Assembly (NCBI GenBank): GCA_032718475.1
Contig: JAUCBJ010004795.1
Span: forward strand, 1 to 63,879
DNA from: Nemertoderma westbladi
Taxonomy: Eukaryota; Xenacoelomorpha; Nemertodermatida; Nemertodermatidae
Direction of reading: 5' to 3'
DNA: 63,879 bases
Shown here: positions 48,401-58,195 of the stretch, one piece after another
Numbering within the stretch: position 1 is the first letter of the stretch
How the letters are laid out: the number at the start of each line of letters is the position of its first letter
The notes under the pieces: generated by a model
Database searches by the model: none
Told to the model about the DNA's origin: nothing
What the model saw: only the letters and a program-made list of their open reading frames with translations
Made by a program: the position numbers and the translations under genes

Positions 48401-51400
48401 GAAAGGGAGCACTTCTTGTCACCATTTTCAATTGAAAAAATAATGTGGCAAACTGTCAGACGAGTTTCTAAATCAGTATTTGTAGCGCGGCTGAGGTACT
48501 CACGTATTGTGTTGCAGCTGAGGTACTCACGTATTGTAGTGCGGCTGAGGTACTCACGTATTGTGTTGCGGCTGAGGTACTCACGTATTGTGTTGCAGCT
48601 GAGGTACTCACGTATTGTAGTGCGGCTGAGGTACTCACGTATTGTAGTGCGGCTGAGGTACTCACGTATTGTAGTGCGGCTGAGGTACTCACGTATTGTA
48701 GTGCGGCTGAGGTACTCACGTATTGTAGTGCGGCTGAGGTACTCACGTATTGTAGTACTGCTGAGGTACTCACGTATTGTAGTGCGGCTGAGGTACTCAC
48801 GTATTGTGTTGCGGCTGAGGTACTCACGTATTGTAGTGCGGCTGAGGTACTCACGTATTGTGTTGCGGCTGAGGTACTCACGTATTGTGTTGCAGCTGAG
48901 GTACTCACGTATTGTAGTGCGGCTGAGGTACTCACGTATTGTAGTGCGGCTGAGGTACTCACGTATTGTAGTGCGGCTGAGGTACTCACGTATTGTAGTA
49001 CTGCTGAGGTACTCACGTATTGTGTTGCGGCTGAGGTACTCACGTATTGTAGTGCGGCTGAGGTACTCACGTATTGTGTTGCGGATGAGGTACTCACGTA
49101 TTGTAGTGCGGCTGAGGTACTCACGTATTGTAGTGCGGCTGAGGTACTCACGTATTGTGTTGCGGATGAGGTACTCACGTATTGTAGTGCGGCTGAGGTA
49201 CTCACGTATTGTAGTACTGCTGAGGTACTCACGTATTGTAGTGCGGCTGACCTACTCACGTATTGTGTTGCGGCTGAGGTATTTACGTATTGTAGTGTGG
49301 CTGAGGTACTCACGTATTGTAGTACTGCTGAGGTACTCACGTATTGTAGTACTGCTGAGGTACTCACGTATTGTGTTGCGGCTGAGGTACTCACGTATTG
49401 TAGCGCGGCTGAGGTACTCACGTATTGTAGTGCGACTGAGGTACTCACGTATTGTAGTACTGCTGAGGTACTCACGTATTGTAGTGCGACTGAGGTACTC
49501 ACGTATTGTGTTGCGGCTGAGGTACTCACGTATTGTAGCGCGGCTGAGGTACTCACGTATTGTAGTGCGACTGAGGTACTCACGTATTGTAGTGCGGCTG
49601 AGGTACTCACGTATTGTGTTGCGGCTGAGGTACTCACGTATTGTGTTGCGGCTGAGGTATTTACGTATTGTAGTGCGGCTGAGGTACTCACGTATTGTAG
49701 TGCGGCTGAGGTACTCACGTATTGTAGTGCGGCTGAGGTACTCACGTATTGTGTTGCGGCTGAGGTGAGGTACTCACGTATTGTGTTGCGGCTGAGGTAC
49801 TCACGTATTGTGTTGCGGCTGAGGTACTCACGTATTGTAGTGCGGCTGAGGTACTCACGTATTGTGTTGCAGCTAAGGTACTCACGTATTGTAGTGCGGC
49901 TGAGGTACTCACGTATTGTAGTGCGGCTGAGGTACTCACGTATTGTAGTGCGGCTGAGGTACTCACGTATTGTGTTGCGGCTGAGGTACTCATGTATTGT
50001 AGTGCGGCTGAGGTACTCACGTATTGTGTTGCAGCTGAGGTACTCACGTATTGTAGTGCGGCTGAGGTACTCACGTATTGTGTTGCAGCTGAGGTACTCA
50101 CGTATTGTAGTGCGGCTGAGGTACTCACGTATTGAGTTGCGGCTGAGGTACTCACGTATTGTAGTGCGGCTGCGGTACTCACGTATTGAGTTGCGGCTGA
50201 GGTACTCACGTATTGTGTTGCGGCTGGGGTACTCACGTATTGTAGTGCGGCTGAGGTACACACGTATTGTAGTGCGACTGAGGTACTCACGTATTGTGTT
50301 GCGGCCGAGGTACTCACGTATTGTAGTGCGGCTGAGGTACTCACGTATTGTAGTGCGGCTGAGGTACTCACGTATTGTAGTACTGCTGCGGTACTCACGT
50401 ATTGTAGTCAGTGCGGCTGAGGTACTCACGTATTGTAGTGCGGCTGAGGTACTCACGTATTGTAGTGCGGTTGACCTACTCACGTATTGTGTTGCGGCTG
50501 AGGTACTCACGTATTGTGTTGCAGCTGAGGTACTCACGTATTGTAGTGCGGTTGAGGTACTCACGTATTGTAGTGCGGCTGAGGTACTCACGTATTGTAG
50601 TGCGGCTGAGGTACTCATGTATTGTAGTGCGGCTGAGGTACTCACGTATTGTAGTGCGGCTGAGGTACTCACGTATTGTAGTGCGACTGAGGTACTCACG
50701 TATTGTGTTGCGGCTGAGGTACTCACGTATTGTAGTGCGGCTGAGGTACTCACGTATTGTAGTGCGACTGAGGTACTCACGTATTGTAGTGCGGCTGAGG
50801 TACTCACGTATTGTAGTGCGACTGAGGTACTCACGTATTGTGTTGCGGCTGTGGTACTCACGTATTGTAGTGCGGCTGAGGTACTCACGTATTGTAGTGC
50901 GGCTGAGGTACTCACGTATTGTAGTGCGACTGAGGTACTCACGTATTGTGTTGCGGCTGAGGTACTCACGTATTGTAGTGCGGATGAGGTACTCACGTAT
51001 TGTAGTGCGACTGAGGTACTCACGTATTGTAGTGCGGCTGAGGTACTCACGTATTGTAGTGCGACTGAGGTACTCACGTATTGTAGTGCGACTGAGGTAC
51101 TCACGTATTGTGTTGCGACTGAGGTACTCACGTATTGTAGTGCGGCTGAGGTACTCACGTATTGTGTTGCGGCTGAGGTACTCACGTATTGTGTTGCGGC
51201 TGAGGTACTCACGTATTGTAGTGCGGCTGAGGTACTCACGTATTGTAGTGCGACTGAGGTACTCACGTATTGTAGTGCGGCTGAGGTACTCACGTATTGT
51301 AGTGCGGCTGAGGTACTCACGTATTGTAGTGCGGCTGAGGTACTCACGTATTGTAGTGCGGCTGAGGTACTCACGTATTGTAGTGCGGCTGAGGTACTCA

Positions 51401-54400
51401 CGTATTGTAGTGCGGCTGAGGTACTCACGTATTGTAGTGCGGCTGAGGTACTCACGTATTGTAGTGCGACTGAGGTACTCACGTATTGTGTTGCGGCTGA
51501 GGTACTCACGTATTGTAGTGCGGCTGAGGTACTCACGTATTGTAGTGCGACTGAAGTACTCACGTATTGTGTTGCGGCTGAGGTACTCACGTATTGTAGT
51601 GCGGCTGAGGTACTCACGTATTGTAGTGCGACTGAGGTACTCACGTATTGTAGTGCGGCTGAGGTACTCACGTATTGTAGTGCGGCTGAGGTACTCACGT
51701 ATTGTAGTGCAACTGAGGTACTCACGTATTGTGTTGCGGCTGAGGTACTCACGTATTGTAGTGCGGCTGAGGTACTCACGTATTGTAGTGCGGATGAGGT
51801 ACTCACGTATTGTAGTGCGGCTGAGGTACTCACGTATTGTAGTGCGACTGAGGTACTCACGTATTGTGTTGCGGCTGAGGTACTCACGTATTGTAGTGCG
51901 GCTGAGGTACTCACGTATTGTAGTGCGACTGAGGTACTCACGTATTGTAGTGCGGCTGAGGTACTCACGTATTGTAGTGCGGCTGAGGTACTCACGTATT
52001 GTAGTGCGACTGAGGTACTCACGTATTGTGTTGCGGCTGAGGTACTCACGTATTGTAGTGCGGCTGAGGTACTCACGTATTGTAGTGCGACTGAGGTACT
52101 CACGTATTGTGTTGCGGCTGAGGTACTCACGTATTGTAGTGCGGCTGAGGTACTCACGTATTGTAGTGCGGCTGAGGTACTCACGTATTGTAGTGCGGCT
52201 GAGGTACTCACGTATTGTGTTGCGGCTGAGGTACTCACGTATTGTAGTGCGACTGAGGTACTCACGTATTGTAGTGCGACTGAGGTACTCACGTATTGTG
52301 TTGCGGCTGAGGTACTCACGTATTGTAGTGTGGCTGAGGTACTCACGTATTGTGTTGCGGCTGAGGTACTCACGTATTGTAGTGCGACTGAGGTACTCAC
52401 GTATTGTGTTGCGGCTGAGGTACTCACGTATTGTAGTGCGACTGAGGTACTCACGTATTGTGTTGCGGCTGAGGTACTCACGTATTGTAGTGCGACTGAG
52501 GTACTCACGTATTGTAGTACTGCTGAGGTACTCACGTATTGAGTTGCGGCTGAGGTACTCACGTATTGTAGTGCGACTGAGGTACTCACGTATTGTAGTG
52601 CGACTGAGGTACTCACGTATTGTAGTGCGGATGAGGTACTCACGTATTGTAGTGCGGCTGAGGTACTCACGTATTGTAGTGCGACTGAGGTACTCACGTA
52701 TTGTGTTGCGGCTGAGGTACTCACGTATTGTAGTGCGGCTGAGGTACTCACGTATTGTAGTGCGACTGAGGTACTCACGTATTGTAGTGCGGCTGAGGTA
52801 CTCACGTATTGTAGTGCGGCTGAGGTACTCACGTATTGTAGTGCGACTGAGGTACTCACGTATTGTGTTGCGGCTGAGGTACTCACGTATTGTAGTGCGG
52901 CTGAGGTACTCACGTATTGTAGTGCGACTGAGGTACTCACGTATTGTGTTGCGGCTGAGGTACTCACGTATTGTAGTGCGGCTGAGGTACTCACGTATTG
53001 TAGTGCGGCTGAGGTACTCACGTATTGTAGTGCGACTGAGGTACTCACGTATTGTGTTGCGGCTGAGGTACTCACGTATTGTAGTGCGGCTGAGGTACTC
53101 ACGTATTGTAGTGCGGCTGAGGTACTCACGTATTGTAGTGCGGCTGAGGTACTCACGTATTGTGTTGCGGATGAGGAACTCACGTATTGTAGTGCGACTG
53201 AGGTACTCACGTATTGTAGTGCGACTGAGGTACTCACGTATTGTGTTGCGGCTGAGGTACTCACGTATTGTAGTGTGGCTGAGGTACTCACGTATTGTGT
53301 TGCGGCTGAGGTACTCACGTATTGTAGTGCGACTGAGGTACTCACGTATTGTAGTGCGGCTGAGGTACTCACGTATTGTAGTGCGGCTGAGGTACTCACG
53401 TATTGTAGTGCGACTGAGGTACTCACGTATTGTGTTGCGGCTGAGGTACTCACGTATTGTAGTGTGGCTGAGGTACTCACGTATTGTGTTGCGGCTGAGG
53501 TACTCACGTATTGTAGTGCGGCTGAGGTACTCACGTATTGTAGTGCGACTGAGGTACTCACGTATTGTGTTGCGGCTGAGGTACTCACGTATTGTAGTGC
53601 GGCTGAGGTACTCACGTATTGCGTTGCGGCTGAGGTACTCACGTATTGTAGTGCGACTGAGGTACTCACGTATTGTGTTGCGGCTGAGGTACTCACGTAT
53701 TGTAGTGTGGCTGAGGTACTCACGTATTGTGTTGCGGCTGAGGTACTCACGTATTGTAGTGCGACTGAGGTACTCACGTATTGTAGTGCGGCTGAGGTAC
53801 TCACGTATTGTAGTGTGGCTGAGGTACTCACGTATTGTGTTGCGGCTGAGGTACTCACGTATTGTAGTGCGACTGAGGTACTCACGTATTGTAGTGCGGC
53901 TGAGGTACTCACGTATTGTAGTGCGACTGAGGTACTCACGTATTGTGTTGCGGCTGAGGTACTCACGTATTGTAGTGTGGCTGAGGTACTCACGTATTGT
54001 GTTGCGGCTGAGGTACTCACGTATTGTAGTGCGACTGAGGTACTCACGTATTGTAGTGCGGCTGAGGTACTCACGTATTGTAGTGCGGCTGAGGTACTCA
54101 CGTATTGTAGTGCGACTGAGGTACTCACGTATTGTGTTGCGGCTGAGGTACTCACGTATTGTAGTGTGGCTGAGGTACTCATGTATTGTGTTGCGGCTGA
54201 GGTACTCACGTATTGTAGTGCGGCTGAGGTACTCACGTTTTGTAGTGCGACTGAGGTACTCACGTATTGTGTTGCGGCTGAGGTACTCACGTATTGTAGT
54301 GCGGCTGAGGTACTCACGTATTGTAGTGCGACTGAGGTACTCACGTATTGTAGTGCGACTGAGGTACTCACGTATTGTGTTGCGGCTGAGGTACTCACGT

Positions 54401-57400
54401 ATTGTAGTGCGACTGAGGTACTCACGTATTGTGTTGCGGCTGAGGTACTCACGTATTGTAGTGCGACTGAGGTACTCACGTATTGTGTTGCGGCTGAGGT
54501 ACTCACGTATTGTAGTGCGACTGAGGTACTCACGTATTGTAGTACTGCTGAGGTACTCACGTATTGAGTTGCGGCTGAGGTACTCACGTATTGTGTTGCG
54601 GCTGAGGTACTCACGTATTGTAGTGCGACTGAGGTACTCACGTATTGTGTTGCGGCTGAGGTACTCACGTATTGTAGTGCGGCTGAGGTACTCACGTATT
54701 GTGTTGCGGCTGAGGTACTCACGTATTGTAGTGCGACTGAGGTACTCACGTATTGTGTTGCGGCTGAGGTACTCACGTATTGTAGTGCGACTGAGGTACT
54801 CACGTATTGTAGTGCGACTGAGGTACTCACGTATTGTAGTGCGACTGAGGTACTCACGTATTGTAGTGCGACTGAGGTACTCACGTATTGTAGTGCGACT
54901 GAGGTACTCACGTATTGTGTTGCGGCTGAGGTACTCACGTATTGTAGTGCGACTGAGGTACTCACGTATTGTAGTGCGACTGAGGTACTCACGTATTGTA
55001 GTGCGACTGAGGTACTCACGTATTGTGTTGCGGCTGAGGTACTCACGTATTGTAGTGCGGCTGAGGTACTCACGTATTGTAGTGCGGCTGAGGTACTCAC
55101 GTATTGTAGTGCGGCTGAGGTACTCACGTATTGTAGTGCGGCTGAGGTACTCACGTATTGTAGTGCGGCTGAGGTACTCACGTATTGATCTTGACATCGA
55201 AGTAAGTCGGACTGCGCAAGTTTTTCTTTATTTTCAATTTCCTCCTTTTCATGGAGATTGGCAGCCACTTGGCCATCTAGTAGCCCTGAAATAAAAGAAA
55301 ATATAAGTATTATATTCCGGTAGATAAATCTAACTTTATACAACAAATCAAACAGCTTAGCTCTCTCTATACCAATTAATATAAATAAATATCTACGACC
55401 TACTTCTGTACGTCTAACCCAGATTCACACCCCACGGTACTACCCGTGGCACCCCACCGTACGGTACTACAGGTATTAATTAAGGCACACCTGCTCGCTT
55501 TTTAGATTTCTCCAATTCATCTTTCAACGATTCAACCTCCTTAGTAATTTGCTCTACTCGGTAAAGCAGATCAGTATTTCTTTCCTCAAGAACACGTTTG
55601 TTAGAGACATTATCTTCTACCTGTAACAGAAGCGCTGTCAGACAGTTAGGCCCGTGGAAAATATAATTTGGGCCTACGTACAAATTTTAAATAAATTATG
55701 ACCAGTGCCGGATAGCTGGATTAAGGATTTTTGCAGCGGCCTGTAGCTTTCTCAAGGTTGCTGAATAAATGATGCCAAAAACTCTTCACTGTGCTTGAGG
55801 TCAACATACCACCCACCAGGCACGCAGGAGGGTGACACCGCGCCGCGACCACGTGACCCAGACCCACGACATAACGTGAGACGTCGGTCTCTTGACTGCT
55901 TGATGTTTGACGCGTAGGGGTAGGGTTAACTCTTAAAATTCCGGACACCATGGTCAAATTACGGACAAATTTAAATTTCATTGGTACAAACTATAGAATT
56001 AATATCTGAATTTGTACAATAGCCTATAGACTTTGATCACTGATGACTTAGAGGTACGGTCAGAATCACTAGAGGGAGCCCAAAGGCCCCTTTGCCAATT
56101 GGAGCAGGTTGTTTCTAGTGTCTGGTCTTTTTGTAAATTCCAAGAAGACCAAAATAATCACAGTCAACCTAGACAGTACTGCAGTACCAGTACTGCAGTA
56201 CTCTTATGGGAGTCCATGCTGAGCTCTACTGCTCTAACTGCTGAGGATACCAAATATGGTACTTTCACAAGAATGCTGCGCCGGGTTCATTGTTTCAAGT
56301 CCAATGAACACATCTCGAATCCTCTAATCAGACTCTATACAAAATTGGATGTGTTCCATTAATCTACCCTAGCTTGACTCTTGGGCGGAGCCGCCTCCGC
56401 TTTGCAGGACTGCATAGACCGATTCCAGATTCAAGCATCACCAAATTTTCAAAAGTTGCTAGCTGTTGATTGCCTATTGCATAAATTGTTTGCTTATTAT
56501 TATTACCAATAAAGGCTCGCCAAGCCTACTTGTCTATCTTTTGTGATACCGGTATGTCTAAACAGTACTTTATATAAGCCAGCAGAACCTGGAACGCTTT
56601 AGGCATAACTACAGAACTATATATATAATATATATTCCAGTAGGTGTATCATATATATTATAGGCAGTACTTATTACGATGGCTCTGGGTTATAATCGCA
56701 AGACACAGGTTAAATTCTATAAATCGTTAAATAGACAATTTGGGAGAGGAGCCCCATCGATAATTGATCCAAACATTGAGAAATATGTTGTATCGACTCT
56801 GATATATATTGGTAATTGTGGTTGGCCACTAACTGACAAAACCGAGACCAACTAATCCACATCATAAGAAATGCGTCTGGTGATATTTCCAATCGATGTA
56901 ATGTCTGCCAACAACCATAGCACTACTGTAGTAACTCTAGAACAACTTTGTTTAATTTATAATAGTTTCAATTATCAGCGCAATATCCTATGCAGTGTAA
57001 TCTGTTACTATTTTCTAAAAGATATTTTAGTTATTTTAGAATAATACTGTATACAAATTAATTGTTGTATTCTATATATATAGTCCAATAGTCAAGTCCG
57101 TCTCGCAGTGTATATTTGATAGTCTGATAGTAGTATCAGAGCCATATCATATACATTTAGTGGGCCTATAATTTTGTTATTATTGTATACCAATTATTAT
57201 CATAAAGCAATGCAGTTAGTTCATTTAAACAAAAATATTTTAAATAACACGGGTGGTGGGTGAGACGGGAGGGGCAACTGCTAACTGTTCGCAAATTCCA
57301 TCTTGGTGAATGAATATTTCGCTGCAATGTTAAATTCTCAATTTAGGGAAATGCGAAATAACGGTAAACACGAATGAGCAGATTATAGTGACACGTATTT

Positions 57401-58195
57401 CTAACCAAAACAATAAATGGAACACGATAGAACAGTTATAGTTATAGTTTTATTTATGGGAGTAATCGAACTGTTATTTGAGTCGAATTTCATGGAGAGG
57501 GATGCATTATTATTGCGTTGAAAGTCCCCCCAACCCCTATCCCGCCCATGTGAAGAATACCAGGATTTCAGAACTGAGTACAGGAGTAAAAGATGGCTGT
57601 ACTGCTGTATGTAATACACCCGGATACCTAAACTAATGGAAATAAAGTTTGATTTAATTATTAAAATAGGCCTAATATCAACTCTCACATCAAATAAAAG
57701 GCATTGTCCGGAATTATATACATGTCCGGTATTTTACCAGGTAGTCAAATTCCGGACAGTCAATTTATAAAATGAAAACCACCCAGTTACAACTAAACAG
57801 TTGAACTGAGTGGTATCAATTTGGTTTTATAGTGAACTACAATAGCATCTTGTACAGATGCAAACATAATATCAAGAATTAAAGCAATTTAAAGTGTCCC
57901 AAATTTAAAAAAAAATAAAATTTTGTCCGGAATTTGAATAGTCAACCCAAGGCCTATTAATTTCAAATGCTGGACCGGTCCACAAGTTGCAAGTATATAA
58001 ATCTTTTCAGAATTTATAGAACTTTTAGAGTTTTAAACTCACCTGCCTGTTAAGTAAAGTAACTTGTTTCTGATAATCAACCTTGGTAAGCCAGTATTGC
58101 ACTCCAGCGAATATTATGATAATAATTAAACCAGCTACAACGATACTGGGACAGCGACCGCGGTGTAACACTTTAAAAGTTGTGTCCGATGTCAT
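41880..58195 (-). CDS. GOLM1: Golgi membrane protein of the GOLM1/GOLM2 (GP73/CASC4) family, five exons
   Basis: Exons (minus): 58043-58195, 55491-55620, 55182-55285, 46754-46890, 41880-42441. All junctions are AG/GT with matching phases; total 361 residues, close to vertebrate GOLM1. The start ATG has an in-frame TAA 15 nt upstream. Seen: short basic cytoplasmic tail (to about residue 15), one membrane span (about 17-33, IVVAGLIIIIIFAGV), then coiled coil (VEDNVSNKRVLEERNTDLLY to about residue 172), then a hydrophilic acidic Gln/Asp-rich tail ending KGFQDTL. This type II order is that of GOLM1/GOLM2, which cycle through the cis-Golgi; human GOLM1 is cleaved and secreted. Intron 3 is mostly the 27-bp array and intron 4 holds a dead LINE. 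I cannot separate GOLM1 from GOLM2; an invertebrate may have a single ancestor. Confidence 0.86.
42595..42700. mobile_element. dispersed repeat fragment (partner at 57255-57360) next to a G tract
   Basis: cgcaaatcccatctcggcga followed by attaatatctcgcttcattc and tatcaatttagggaa is repeated in diverged form at 57289-57350 (cgcaaattccatcttggtga..). Both copies follow a G-rich lead. It is probably an old interspersed element; no coding capacity. Confidence 0.55.
43538..46039 (+). mobile_element. decayed RTE-like non-LTR retrotransposon, internally deleted
   Basis: 43736-44330 encodes an apurinic-type endonuclease (IATMNARTLKAQSKQGDMV, IICIQEHR, GDLNAQIG). 44350-45320 encodes a reverse transcriptase (FRPSRSTIAQI, motif A TFVDFKKAFDS, motif B LQGDTLAPLLF, motif C FADDIALLS at 45288-45314). 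45328-46038 is the C-terminal part (KTEFMTF, ETWTLTKSFEQRIDGCYT, FSGHCWRSKDEV, GKRSRGRP). Breaks: the endonuclease end and the linker to the RT are missing around 44330-44350, motif C is in another frame than its flanks, and an in-frame TAA lies at 45805. It ends with a tagtagtagtag tail at about 46036, as RTE elements often do. It lies antisense inside GOLM intron 4 and is not mobile. Confidence 0.9.
46040..46688. other. GOLM intron 4, no feature recognised
   Basis: AT-rich sequence between the LINE and GOLM exon 4, without recognised exon, RNA or repeat. Confidence 0.5.
46689..46750 (-). repeat. two-copy 31-bp duplication starting inside the GOLM exon 4 donor
   Basis: The plus-sense unit gtcaaccacccacgcctccc + taacaataact occurs twice in a row. 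In coding sense copy 1 begins within the donor GTAAGTTATTG and copy 2 begins ACAGTTATTG, so the donor context is nearly repeated 31 nt downstream but the second copy lacks the GT (GTAAGT becomes ACAGTT). Confidence 0.9.
46754..46890 (-). CDS. GOLM1: GOLM exon 4: coiled-coil stem, with a duplicated donor flank
   Basis: Acceptor ttaatttccag|GATAAATTG, donor CAGTT|GTAAGT, 137 bp. Encodes DKLRSSNEEQLRANRLEKG to HEISLLNTQ(L). Phase 0 entry means it accepts splices from any phase-matched donor of the 27-bp array. Confidence 0.87.
47139..47955. mobile_element. dispersed element copy, ~0.8 kb
   Basis: The left end (ggtggggcgagct) matches the copy at 795. The right end (gacaaagttat.agcatgt, cccctaacaaacagtgtcag, gccaacttcgaggctcg) matches the right end of the element at 40772-41273. 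The middle is AT-rich and noncoding. It sits in GOLM intron 3 between the 27-bp array and exon 4. Confidence 0.6.
47956..48479. other. GOLM intron 3, unique AT-rich segment
   Basis: No recognised feature. This is the only unique DNA between the dispersed element and the 27-bp array. Confidence 0.5.
48480..55187 (-). repeat. ~248-copy 27-bp minisatellite made of the GOLM exon 3 donor junction
   Basis: The minus-strand unit is CAATACGTGAGTACC then TCAGCCGCACTA; the first six bases equal the end of exon 3 and GTGAGT is a consensus donor. Main variants are GCAACA, GTCGCACTA and AGCAGTACTA at the tail of the unit. A few units lose the donor (CATGAGT, CGTAAAT). Because 27 is nine codons and the unit is stop-free in two minus frames, the frame of exon 3 stays open across the whole array (VSTSAALQY, VSTSAATQY, VSTSVALQY) to a stop at about 48468. 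A +4 insertion near 50407 and a +5 insertion near 49757 cancel each other. Confidence 0.97.
55182..55285 (-). CDS. GOLM1: GOLM exon 3, ending at the 27-bp donor array
   Basis: Acceptor tttatttcag|GGCTAC, donor CAATAC|GTGAGT, 104 bp. Encodes (G)LLDGQVAANLHEKEEIENKE to DLLRCQDQY. Its last six bases CAATAC plus GTGAGTACC form part of every unit of the adjacent array. Reading on through the donor stays open for 6.7 kb as repeats of VSTSAALQY. Confidence 0.87.
55491..55620 (-). CDS. GOLM1: GOLM exon 2: coiled-coil stem
   Basis: Acceptor cttctgttacag|GTAGAAG, donor GAGCAG|GTGTGC (weak), 130 bp. Encodes VEDNVSNKRVLEERNTDLL to KSKKRA, strongly charged heptad-like sequence. Confidence 0.87.
55621..58042. 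other. GOLM intron 1, no further exon recognised
   Basis: Open stretches at 55721-55981 (minus) and 56033-56362 (plus) show no known domain. Short tccgga-containing segments recur (about 55938, 57708, 57746, 57924), and 57255-57360 is the second copy of the dispersed repeat at 42595. Confidence 0.45.
58043..58195 (-). CDS. GOLM1: GOLM exon 1: cytoplasmic tail and transmembrane anchor
   Basis: 51 codons, MTSDTTFK to KQVTLLNRQ, donor GGCAG|GTGAGT, phase 0. Contains the whole membrane anchor followed by QYWLTK, resembling the start of the GOLM stem. The 5' flank is head-to-head with BECN1, whose start codon is 3.1 kb away. Confidence 0.87.

Noticed and set aside
48416-55294. Plus-strand frames RLRYSRIVV and EVLTYCSAA of up to 1627 codons
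   Set aside because: They are antisense readings of the 27-bp array, open only because the unit is nine codons long.
56033-56362. 109-codon plus-strand frame in GOLM intron 1
   Set aside because: No recognised domain; it could be an old repeat. Not supported as a gene.
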